Positions 33,965 through 42,048 of a stretch of DNA of 64,000 bases are shown here, in pieces (the first letter of the stretch is position 1; every line of letters begins with the position of its first letter). The DNA is from Streptomyces sp. NBC_00659. GTDB lineage: Bacteria > Actinomycetota > Actinomycetes > Streptomycetales > Streptomycetaceae. Location of the stretch: NCBI RefSeq assembly GCF_036226925.1, contig NZ_CP109031.1, forward strand, positions 3,472,001 to 3,536,000, written 5' to 3'. The notes beneath the pieces are model-generated. The model worked only from the letters and a program-made list of their open reading frames with translations. It searched no databases and was not told the DNA's origin. The position numbers were made by a program, and so were the translations under genes.

Positions 33965-36900
33965 TCACATGTCGGGGGTCGCTGTCAGGCTGGACATCAG
34001 CTGCACCGCGATCTGGTCGGCGGCGCCGCTGTAGACGCGGACCTCGTCGATCGCGCCGGCGAAGTACTCGCTCGCCCCGCGCAGCGAACGGCCCACCTGG
34101 AGGCCGCCGGTGGCGGGCCACAGGGTGTTGTCCGTGCCGTAGGCGCCGGCGACGAGCTCGCCCTCCACGTACAGCCGGATCGAGTTGGAGAAGGCGTCGT
34201 AGACGACCGCCAGGTGCTGGCCGGAGCCGCCGGTGTCGGGCAGTTCGTGGTCGTTGGTGAAGGTGACGACCTCGGCCGCGGCAGCGTCGGTCTTCGCGAC
34301 GGCCAGTTCCCACTGGCCGGTGGCCGCCTGGTAGCGGACCTGGACGCGGTTGGCGTTGGCGCCCGGCAGGGACAGCACCGTCTGCGACTTCACCGGGTCC
34401 AGCGAGGTGAGCTGGGCGCGGACGGTCACGGTGAAGCTGCTGTTGCCGGTGACCGGGGCGGTGGCGGTGGACGCGTAGTCCCCGTCGCCGTCCAGCACCA
34501 GGTTGCCGTCGCCGACCAGGGGCGCATTGTCGAACAGGTCGGCCGGGCGGTAGACGGAGGCATTGCCCGCCAGGGTCAGCGCCTGGCCGCCGCCGGTCTC
34601 GGCGGAAGCGCCGCTGGTGGCGTCGTCGAGCTGCCAGTAGCCCTTGCGAGTGGGCTTGACGGTCATCAGCTCGGAGACCTCGGCCGCCGTGAGGACCCGC
34701 TTGAAGACCCGGACCTCGGCGAGGTCACCGGTGAAGTTGTCGCGGTAGCCGCTCTTGGCCGTGGCACGGCCGATCTGCAGCGGTCCGTACGACTTCCAGG
34801 TGGAGCGCCGCGCCACGGAGCCCTTGAGATCCTTGTTGATGTAGAGCTGGAGCTGCGGGCCGCCGGTCTTCTGCGCGTCGTACACACCGGTCAGCAGCAC
34901 CCACTGGTCCTTGACCACGGAGATTCCGCTGGAGACTGCCTTCCACTCGCCGAGCGAGTCCACGTCGTTGACCGGGACGGAGAACTTCCAGGTCTGCGCG
35001 GACGCGTCATAGCCGAGGAAGAAGCCGGGCTCACCGGTACCGTCCTGGCTGATCACCGCCATGTTCTTGTCCAGCGCGGTGGGCCGCACCCAGGCGCTGA
35101 CGCTGAAGCTCTTGGTGGTGTCGAGGACACTCTCGCTGACGTCGAGGTAGGACTCGGCGGTGCCGTCGAAGTGGGCGGCCTTGTCGGCCTTGCCGCCGGG
35201 GCCGTCCACGCCGAAGCCGACGGCGCTGCCGGCGGTCGCGGAGTAGTCGCCGCTCTCGTCGTGCGCTTCGTGCACTTCGCCGACCGCCTTGTCGGCGAGG
35301 TTCCACTGGCCGACGGCCGGGGCGCCCTCGGCCACCAGGAAGTCGTAGGAGTTGCTGCTGGCGTGTGTCGCCTTGTCGATGGCGATCACCTCGAGCACAT
35401 GCCGTCCGGCGCGGGTCGGCACCCACGGCGGCGTGGTGACGGAACCGCCCCCGGTGGTCGGGGTGAGGGTGCTCAGCGCCGCACCGTCGAAGGAGTACTG
35501 GTACTTGATGACATCGGTGTCCGGGATGGAGTCGTTCGGGTTGGGCGAGAAGGTGAAGGTGCCGTACGTACCGACGCCGTCGTGGTAGACGGTGTCCGAC
35601 GGGTACTGATCCGACTTCACGAGCGGCTTGCCCGGCCACGTCTTGTCGTAGATGAACTCGCAGCGCTGGGGGGTGTCCCCCTCCGAGCTCCACGGTCCGT
35701 TGCCGTCACCGTCGTTGGCGCGTGCGCTCCAATAGATGACGGTGTTCTGCGGGATGGACGACTTGACGGTGTGCTCGAACCTCGTGCTGGCCGTCGGGGA
35801 GAGCGCGTCCTTCGTGATGTAGGTGTACGAGCCCGGGGTGGTCCCGCCCCACTCGATCTTGAACTCGACCTTCACCTTGTCGGTCTGGCCGTTGCCGTGG
35901 TCGGGGTCGCTCGCGATGGCCCGCAGCTTCGGCGGAGTGTCGACGTAGGCACGGCTCGTGCCCCACTTGCACACGCCACCGGGGTCGGTCGACATGTCGG
36001 ACGTCTTGATCTGCCGCGGCAGGTTGTTGTACTTGATCGACAGGTACGCGTTGCCGCAGATCCGCTTCCACTCGGCGAAGCGGGACTCGTCGGCCGCGCG
36101 CAGACCCAGCGTCATCGAGTTCCAGCCACCCGCGGCGGCCGTCTTGACCTCACTGGTCAGCTCACCGGTCGCACCGCTCTCGAAGTGCAGGTTGGCATCG
36201 CTGGAGCAGGAGGTCGGGGAGATCGCCTTGTCGACGGTCTGGAGGTAGTCGTCCCAGTCGTCCGAGGTGTTGGACCAGTTGCTGGACGACGTGACGTTGT
36301 AGTTCTGGCCGCCGATCCGGTAGAGCTGGATGGGCTCCGCGGTCGGGGTGGCGCTGTAGATGAACTCGACCCGCGCGGAGAAGGTCGCGCCGAGGATCTG
36401 CTTCCCCTTGTAGAAGGACAGCGGCATCGTGAACATCACGCGCCGGGTACCGACCCCGTTGCAGGAGACCGGGTTGTAGTCGGTGGGGCACTTGCCGACG
36501 CCCGCGCTGCCCGAGTACTTCCAGTCCTGCTCGCTCGGCATCCCCGACATGACGCCGGTCCAGGCGGCACGCGAAGTGGTGTGCTGGATCGGGTCGATGA
36601 CGACGGGGAAGACCGTGTCCTCGCCCTTGAGGAGCGTCTGGTCGGGGACCAGGCTCAGCTTGCCCTTGCCCACCTCGACGTCCAGCGGGGCGACGTGCCC
36701 GCCGCCGCCGGGGCCTTCGAGGGCGGCGGCGGGGGCCGCCGTGGTCCCGGTCGCCCCCGCGGCTGCGGCGGTCAGTGCCTTCGCGACGGCCTTCGGGCCC
36801 TGCTTCCTGGCGGTGGCCTCCTTGACGGCGGCCGAGTCCCACATCGCCGGCTTGCCCGCCTCGAAGACGGTGCCGCCGACCTCGGCGTCCTCCGCGACGA

Positions 36901-37585
36901 TCGCGCCGGAGGCGTTCTCCGCGACCTTCAGGCCGTCGGTGGTCATGCCCAGGTCGAGCCTGGCCAGCTTCGGGTCGGCCGCAGCCTCGGGCGTCTTGAC
37001 CACCAGCAGGTGGCCGAAGCCGTCGGCCTCGGCCCGGACGGTCAGGTCGACGCCGGGCAGGGCGTCCACGTAGGTGGCGGTGTCCCCGTCGACCGCCGGC
37101 GCGGGCAGCTTGCCGTACGGCCAGGTCAGCGCGAACTCGCGGCCCGCCCGCTGCATGGTCACGAAGGGCTTGCCGGCCTGCCCGGCGGAGAAGGCCAGGT
37201 CGACGGTGGCGGCCTTGGGGCCCCAGCTGCCGTCGGAACGCTTCACGAGCGTCGCGTCGATGTCGACCCACTTGCCGCCCTGGACCGTGCGGACGGGCTC
37301 GGTGTACTCGCGAGCCGTGAAGGTGCCGTCGGGCTCGGCGAAGATCTCCCTGCGCTCCGTGCGCAGTCCGACGACCTCGGTCTTCTTGCCGCTGTCCTGC
37401 GCAGCGGCCATGGCCTGCTGCTCGGTCTGCATCGGCTGGTCGGCGGCGACCGGCGCCTGCGCCTGACCACCACCGTTGCCCGGCAGGACCGCCAGGGTGC
37501 CCGCCACCACCGCTCCGGTGACGGCCGCCGCAGCGGCGGCACGCACCATGCGCCGCCGTATCGGTCTGTGTCTGTCTGCGGACAC
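33965..37585 (-). CDS. secreted protein with two C-terminal LamG-like jelly-roll domains
   Basis: A 1206-residue exported protein. A basic N-terminus and hydrophobic stretch (about 14-34, ending LAVLPG) act as signal. The middle has a repeat-rich beta region with fibronectin-like segments. Two LamG/concanavalin-like domains follow: about 790-975 (SFSVSAWVRPTALDKNMAVI, WVLLTGVYDAQKTGG, GDLAEVRVFKRVLTAAEV) and about 985-1200 (SFTVTVRAQL, HLAVVYDAFSNSIRLYVEG, GAIDEVRVYSG). Such folds bind sugars or matrix. GTG 37585 has GGAGAG seven bases upstream; the reading to 38086 is rejected. It is on the same strand and just upstream of the RHS toxin, as often in Streptomyces, and may help display or deliver it. 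Confidence 0.85.
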   Translation of the reverse strand: MSADRHRPIRRRMVRAAAAAAVTGAVVAGTLAVLPGNGGGQAQAPVAADQPMQTEQQAMAAAQDSGKKTEVVGLRTERREIFAEPDGTFTAREYTEPVRTVQGGKWVDIDATLVKRSDGSWGPKAATVDLAFSAGQAGKPFVTMQRAGREFALTWPYGKLPAPAVDGDTATYVDALPGVDLTVRAEADGFGHLLVVKTPEAAADPKLARLDLGMTTDGLKVAENASGAIVAEDAEVGGTVFEAGKPAMWDSAAVKEATARKQGPKAVAKALTAAAAGATGTTAAPAAALEGPGGGGHVAPLDVEVGKGKLSLVPDQTLLKGEDTVFPVVIDPIQHTTSRAAWTGVMSGMPSEQDWKYSGSAGVGKCPTDYNPVSCNGVGTRRVMFTMPLSFYKGKQILGATFSARVEFIYSATPTAEPIQLYRIGGQNYNVTSSSNWSNTSDDWDDYLQTVDKAISPTSCSSDANLHFESGATGELTSEVKTAAAGGWNSMTLGLRAADESRFAEWKRICGNAYLSIKYNNLPRQIKTSDMSTDPGGVCKWGTSRAYVDTPPKLRAIASDPDHGNGQTDKVKVEFKIEWGGTTPGSYTYITKDALSPTASTRFEHTVKSSIPQNTVIYWSARANDGDGNGPWSSEGDTPQRCEFIYDKTWPGKPLVKSDQYPSDTVYHDGVGTYGTFTFSPNPNDSIPDTDVIKYQYSFDGAALSTLTPTTGGGSVTTPPWVPTRAGRHVLEVIAIDKATHASSNSYDFLVAEGAPAVGQWNLADKAVGEVHEAHDESGDYSATAGSAVGFGVDGPGGKADKAAHFDGTAESYLDVSESVLDTTKSFSVSAWVRPTALDKNMAVISQDGTGEPGFFLGYDASAQTWKFSVPVNDVDSLGEWKAVSSGISVVKDQWVLLTGVYDAQKTGGPQLQLYINKDLKGSVARRSTWKSYGPLQIGRATAKSGYRDNFTGDLAEVRVFKRVLTAAEVSELMTVKPTRKGYWQLDDATSGASAETGGGQALTLAGNASVYRPADLFDNAPLVGDGNLVLDGDGDYASTATAPVTGNSSFTVTVRAQLTSLDPVKSQTVLSLPGANANRVQVRYQAATGQWELAVAKTDAAAAEVVTFTNDHELPDTGGSGQHLAVVYDAFSNSIRLYVEGELVAGAYGTDNTLWPATGGLQVGRSLRGASEYFAGAIDEVRVYSGAADQIAVQLMSSLTATPDM

Positions 37586-37806
37586 GCGTCCACTCTCCAG
37601 TCGGTTCATGTCTGTGTCGAAAGTCCGGTTGCCGGAAAGCCAGGTCCGGCAAAGTGTGCTGATGCGCGGAGTAGTTGACGTGTCGTCAGCGACCGGTCGC
37701 GCCGGGCGCGGTGCCCCCGCTGCCCCGAGCTGTGGAAATCGGGATGCGTGCGGGAGGACGGGCGGGCAGTACGGCACCGCCCGCCCGCCTCTTGCGGCGA
37801 CCGTCG

Positions 37807-37828
37807 CAGGGCGCCGTTCGGCGCCCTG
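37807..37828 (-). terminator. terminator of the FG-GAP gene
   Basis: CAGGGCGCC (37807-37815) pairs with GGCGCCCTG (37820-37828) around GTTC, 18 bp past the FG-GAP gene stop on the minus strand. Confidence 0.65.
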
Positions 37829-37845
37829 ACGTCGTCGGCGAACCG

Positions 37846-39390
37846 TCAGCGAACAATGGCCCCGAAGGCGACGCCGGTCGCCGGAATGCCACCCTGACCG
37901 GGTTTGAACGTCTGGGTCGGCGCCCCGCCCGAGGCGACACCCCACGGGAAGCCGTAGACCGCCTGTCCGTCGGCCGTGCCGTAGGGCTCGCCCACGTACA
38001 GCAGGGAGGGGGTGGCGGCCAGGGAGAGGCCGGTGAGCATGCGGGGTGCAGGGGCGGACGGGATGCCGTACCCGGGGTCGATCCACTGGTCGGAGGCACC
38101 GGGCGCGCCGACCAGCGGGACGATCTGGACGCCTCCCACCTCCGGGTTCTCCTCGGTCGACTCCTCGCCGGGCACGCCGATCGCCACCCTGGTGGTCGTG
38201 CCGGTGGAGGTGGCGTTCGGGGAGGTGTTGACGGCGGCGAGCCGTCGGCCGAAGAAGTCGCCGGCCTCGGCGCTCTGGTCCAGGTCGGCGCCGTTCTGGT
38301 CGATCCAGGCGGTCTCGGTGAAGGTGCCGTTGGCGGCGAGCTTGAAGACCTGGACGGCGCCCGCGTCGACGGTGGTCTTCAGGTCCTCGCCGGGGATACC
38401 GACCACGAGCAGCGACTCGGTGGTGGAGGTGGCGCCGGAGGCCCGGTAGGGGACCATGGCGAGCGCCGCGCCGAACTGGTCGCCGACCTCCCCGTCCCCG
38501 TCGATCGCGTCCTGGTCCTGGGCGAGTCCGCCGAGCGGCTTGGGGTAGCCGGAGGTGAGGGTGTGGTTGAAGTAGGCCACGCCGCCCGCGAAGGTCGCGG
38601 TGTCGAGCGCCTCACCGGGCGTGCCGACGGCGAAGTGGGTCGGGGTCGCGGCGATGCTGGAGCCGAAGCGGTCGTCCTGTTCCGCGATACCTGCCACGGC
38701 ACCGCCGGTCTCGGTGTCCTGGTTGATGCTGGTGACCGTGAACGCGGTGCCGCTCACGTAGTAGAAGTCGCCCGCGTCCTCGATGGTGCCGATCGACTCA
38801 CCGGGGGCGCCGATGAGCAGGTAGGGCGTGCCGGCCGAGGTCTTTCCGGCCGCGACCGCGTAGCCGACCCAGTCGTCGGTCTCCGGGGTGCCGCCCAGCG
38901 GCTTGTCGCTGCCCTGGTAGAACTCCGAGACGGCCTTGGTGCCGGCGCCCAGCCCGGCCGTGGCGCCGTAGATCACATGCACCAGTCCGGAGTCGGGCGC
39001 GGTGCCGATGTCCTCGTACGGAGCGCCGACCACCAGGTCGCTGCACCCGTCGAGGTCGGCGTCGTAGACGGCAAGCGCGGAACCGTACTGGTCTCCCGTC
39101 TCGGGAGTGCCGGGTATGCCGTCGGTGGCCTGTGAGAGGGCGAGGGCACCCTTGCCACCGCCGTAGACGACGTGCACGACGCCCGCCTTCGCCGCACCGT
39201 CGACGGCTGCCTCCGGATCGGCGATCGCCGTGTCCCTGATTCCGTCGCCGTTGAAGTCCGATTCGATGCCCGAGGGGCACGCTACGGCGGCCGCGGCAGG
39301 TGTTCCGCCGGTTCCGACACCCCAGATGAGCAATGCCCCTGTCAACACGGTGGCAGCGCTGTGCCGCCACGTGTTCCTTGCGTAAGACAC
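37846..39390 (-). CDS. secreted FG-GAP/integrin-like repeat protein
   Basis: A 514-residue exported protein with a signal peptide (cleavage near AAAAVACPSG, about 35) and a beta-propeller of FG-GAP repeats. The Ca-binding DFNGDGIRD is near residue 45, and repeat units such as YGSALAVYDADLDGCSDLVV, VGAPYEDIG, FGSSIAATPTHFAVGTPGE and FGAALAMVPY recur about every 60 residues. Such propellers bind proteins or sugars. GTG 39390 has GGGAG just upstream. With the LamG and RHS genes downstream it forms a run of three large secreted proteins on one strand. Confidence 0.87.
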   Translation of the reverse strand: MSYARNTWRHSAATVLTGALLIWGVGTGGTPAAAAVACPSGIESDFNGDGIRDTAIADPEAAVDGAAKAGVVHVVYGGGKGALALSQATDGIPGTPETGDQYGSALAVYDADLDGCSDLVVGAPYEDIGTAPDSGLVHVIYGATAGLGAGTKAVSEFYQGSDKPLGGTPETDDWVGYAVAAGKTSAGTPYLLIGAPGESIGTIEDAGDFYYVSGTAFTVTSINQDTETGGAVAGIAEQDDRFGSSIAATPTHFAVGTPGEALDTATFAGGVAYFNHTLTSGYPKPLGGLAQDQDAIDGDGEVGDQFGAALAMVPYRASGATSTTESLLVVGIPGEDLKTTVDAGAVQVFKLAANGTFTETAWIDQNGADLDQSAEAGDFFGRRLAAVNTSPNATSTGTTTRVAIGVPGEESTEENPEVGGVQIVPLVGAPGASDQWIDPGYGIPSAPAPRMLTGLSLAATPSLLYVGEPYGTADGQAVYGFPWGVASGGAPTQTFKPGQGGIPATGVAFGAIVR

Positions 39391-40007
39391 AGATCTCCCA
39401 CAACTAAAGAACACCTAAAGAAGGTCAAGAGATCATTTCTTTACGTGAAGTGCACATGCAATACCGACAACGTTTCCTGTTGCGTGAAATGAGTCACAGG
39501 AGTCACACGCGTAACCCACAGATCATGGCGCGCCGTATACAGGGGCGACACCCCGGTCACTGACGGAGCGCCAGTTGCGAATCCTTGAAGCGTGGTTCCG
39601 GGCATCAGCCGCCGTGACGGGGCGTCACACAGTGACCCGCACGCCCTCTCGCTCCGCCCACCTCCGCACCCGACACCCGGCCCGGTAGCACCATTCGCAT
39701 TCTTTGCATTCGCTACGATCGTCGAAGTTGCCGCACGCCTCGGCAGACCGAAGCGCGGGACCAAACGTTCATCCAGCGCCCACCTGTTCAAGCAGTCGCG
39801 CCTGCAGCACGGGTTCATGGGCTTGCCGGAAACAGTGAGAGGCACTGACCCGTCCTGCCCGGGTCAGGGCCGCGAGGTCTCTCCCGGTGGTTCCGCCGAA
39901 GCCGGTGGAACCACCGGATCCACCGGCTTCGGCCCGCGAGATGAACGGTCCGCCCGGGACACGTATGCTCACCGGGCGTAGCCATCACCCCCAGAAGCGA
40001 GAACGAA
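39391..40007. other. 617-bp divergent intergenic region with hairpins
   Basis: No supported gene. Near 39391-39520 it is AT-rich for this window and carries repeated GAGTCACA-type words (39487-39505), probably the promoter area of the FG-GAP gene. The right part contains several stems: TGACCC/GGGTCA (39846-39866) and the overlapping pair described separately at 39886-39933. Confidence 0.5.
39886..39933 (+). promoter_or_regulatory. two overlapping alternative hairpins upstream of the acetyltransferase gene
   Basis: GCCGAAGCCGGTGG (39895-39908) pairs with CCACCGGCTTCGGC (39920-39933). An alternative GGTGGTT (39886-39892) pairs with AACCACC (39909-39915) and would enclose the first arm. The two cannot form together. 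Placed about 75 bp before the GTG at 40008, this could be a leader switch, or a terminator. Confidence 0.4.
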
Positions 40008-40610
40008 GTGAACTACAGGGTCCAGCCCAGCGCGCAGGTCGACGAGAGTGCCGAGATCGGCGCCGGAAGCAGCGTCTGGGACCTCGCGCAGATCCGCGAC
40101 GGCGCACGGCTCGGCGAGGGCTGCGTCATCGGGCGTGGCGCGTACGTAGGCTCGGGCGTCCGCATGGGCGACAACTGCAAGCTGCAGAACTACGCGCTCG
40201 TCTACGAGCCCGCCGAGCTCGGTGACGGTGTCTTCATCGGCCCGGCCGTGGTCCTCACCAACGACCACAACCCGCGCTCCGTGGACCCCGAGGGCAAGCA
40301 GAAGCGCGGCGGTGACTGGGAGGCCGTCGGCGTGAAGATCGCCGACGGTGCCTCGATCGGTGCCCGCGCGGTCTGCGTCGCGCCGATCGGTATCGGCCGC
40401 TGGGCCATGGTCGCCGCCGGTGCCGTCGTCACCAAGGACGTGCCGGACTTCGCCCTGGTCGTCGGCGTTCCCGCGCGGCGGGTCGGCTGGGTCGGCAGGG
40501 CCGGCGTCAAGCTGGTCGAGCACGCGAGCGAGGCCGGTGTGTGGGAGTGCCCGCAGACCGGCAGCCTCTACGAGGAGAAGGACGGCACCCTCGTCGAACG
40601 GAACGTCTGA
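40008..40610 (+). CDS. left-handed beta-helix N-acetyltransferase, WbpD-like
   Basis: A 200-residue hexapeptide-repeat acyltransferase. Hexapeptide turns run through most of the chain (AEIGAGSSVW, GAYVGSGVRMG, GVFIGPAVVLTNDHNPR, ASIGARAVCVAPIGIGRWAM). The VLTNDHNPRSV segment and C-terminal WVGRAG..WECPQTG are typical of WbpD/WlbB enzymes, which acetylate the 3-amino group of UDP-GlcNAc3NA. Start is GTG (VNYRVQPSAQV). It faces the operon that encodes the other three steps and shares a terminator with it, so it probably completes their pathway from its own promoter. Confidence 0.88.
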   Translation: MNYRVQPSAQVDESAEIGAGSSVWDLAQIRDGARLGEGCVIGRGAYVGSGVRMGDNCKLQNYALVYEPAELGDGVFIGPAVVLTNDHNPRSVDPEGKQKRGGDWEAVGVKIADGASIGARAVCVAPIGIGRWAMVAAGAVVTKDVPDFALVVGVPARRVGWVGRAGVKLVEHASEAGVWECPQTGSLYEEKDGTLVERNV

Positions 40611-40702
40611 GGTCGGGCGAACCGGTTGGACGTCGTCCCGTTCGTCGGGGAAGGCGTCGGCCCAGAGGTTCTGCTCCCCCTGACTCTTCCCCTCCACGTC
40701 AT

Positions 40703-40741
40703 GACAAGGGCCCGTCCGGTACGTCCGGACGGGCCCTTGTC
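40703..40741. terminator. bidirectional terminator between convergent glycan genes
   Basis: GACAAGGGCCCGTCCGG (40703-40719) pairs perfectly with CCGGACGGGCCCTTGTC (40725-40741) around TACGT: a 17-bp stem serving both the acetyltransferase gene (+) and the dehydrogenase operon (-). Confidence 0.9.
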
Positions 40742-40755
40742 GTGCGGGTGGGGTG

Positions 40756-42039
40756 TCAGCCGCCGATGACAACCCGGCGGACGCCCTTCCAGGCCTCCGC
40801 GTCGGTCGTACGGCGTCCGTCGACCAGGACCGTGACGTCCGGCAGGTCCGCCGGGGTCAGGGTGCGGTACTCGGCGTGGTCGGCCTGGAGGATCGCGGCG
40901 GTGACCTTCTCGCCCGCGTGCGGGGTCAGGCCGTGTGCCGCCAGCTCCTCGGCCGTGTACATCGGGTCCGAGACGAACGGGACCGCGCCGCGCGCCTTGA
41001 GCGCCTCGACGGTCGGGAAGACGCCGGAGAAGGCCGTCTCCTTGACGCCGCCGCGGTAGGCCGCGCCCAGCACGAGGACGTTCGCCCCGGTCAGGTCGCC
41101 GTAGGCGGCCGCCAGCAGATCCACGGCGTACTCCGGCATCGCCGCGTTCGCCTCACGGGCGGAGCGGACGACGGTCGCGGACGGGTCGTTCCACAGGTAC
41201 ATCCGCGGGTAGATCGGGATGCAGTGGCCGCCGACGGCGATGCCCGGCTGGTGGATGTGGCTGTACGGCTGCGAGTTGCAGGCCTCGATGACCTTCTTGA
41301 CGTCGATGCCGTTGCCGTCGGCGAAGCGCGCGAACTGGTTGGCCAGGCCGATGTTGACGTCGCGGTAGGTGGTCTCGGCGAGCTTGGCGAGCTCGGAGGC
41401 CTCGGCGGTGCCCAGGTCCCAGACGCCGTTCGGCTGCGCCAGGTCGGGGCGCTCGTCGAAGTCGAGGACCTGCTCGTAGAACTCCACACCGCGGGCGGCC
41501 GACGCCTCGTCGATGCCGCCGACCAGCTTGGGGTAGCGGCGCAGGTCGGAGAAGACGCGGCCGGTGAGGACCCGCTCCGGGGAGAACACCAGGTGGAAGT
41601 CCTCGCCGGCGGTCAGGCCGGAGCCCTCGGCCAGCATCGGCGCCCACCGGGTGCGGGTGGTGCCGACCGGCAGCGTGGTCTCGTAGGAGACGAGCGTGCC
41701 GGGCTTGAGGCCCTTGGCGATCGCCTTCGTCGCCGCGTCCATCCAGCCGAAGTCCGGGGTGCCCTCGGCGTCCACGAACAGCGGGACGACCACGATGACG
41801 GCCTCGGACTGCGCGACCGCGTCCGCGGTGTCCGTCGTCGCGCTCAGGAGCCCGGCGTCGACGGCCTGCTTGAGCTTGACGTCCAGGTCGTGCTCACCGG
41901 GGAACGGCTCGGTGCCGGCGTTGACCAGCTCGACGACCTTCTCGTTGACGTCCGCGCCGATGACCCGGTGCCCCTTGGACGCGAACTGCACGGCCAGCGG
42001 GAGCCCGATCTTGCCGAGGGCTACTACACAGATGTTCAT
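40756..42039 (-). CDS. UDP-sugar 6-dehydrogenase, WbpA-like (UDP-GlcNAc dehydrogenase type)
   Basis: A 427-residue UDP-glucose/UDP-GlcNAc dehydrogenase. NAD-binding start VVALGKIGLPLAVQFASKGH, VVPLFVD, ETTLPVGTTRTR, SPERVLTGRVFSDLRRYPKL, the catalytic cysteine in GIAVGGHCIPIYPR and VLVLGAAYRGGVKETAFSG are visible. It oxidises C6 of a UDP-sugar to a uronate with two NAD. The neighbouring oxidoreductase, aminotransferase and acetyltransferase suggest the substrate is UDP-GlcNAc. It is last in the operon, nine bases after the glycosyltransferase. Confidence 0.92.
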   Translation of the reverse strand: MNICVVALGKIGLPLAVQFASKGHRVIGADVNEKVVELVNAGTEPFPGEHDLDVKLKQAVDAGLLSATTDTADAVAQSEAVIVVVPLFVDAEGTPDFGWMDAATKAIAKGLKPGTLVSYETTLPVGTTRTRWAPMLAEGSGLTAGEDFHLVFSPERVLTGRVFSDLRRYPKLVGGIDEASAARGVEFYEQVLDFDERPDLAQPNGVWDLGTAEASELAKLAETTYRDVNIGLANQFARFADGNGIDVKKVIEACNSQPYSHIHQPGIAVGGHCIPIYPRMYLWNDPSATVVRSAREANAAMPEYAVDLLAAAYGDLTGANVLVLGAAYRGGVKETAFSGVFPTVEALKARGAVPFVSDPMYTAEELAAHGLTPHAGEKVTAAILQADHAEYRTLTPADLPDVTVLVDGRRTTDAEAWKGVRRVVIGG

Positions 42040-42048
42040 GGACGGTCG

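Noticed and set aside
34214..37678. 1154-codon plus-strand open frame opposite the LamG gene
   Set aside because: Shadow of the LamG coding strand, with no domain or plausible start.
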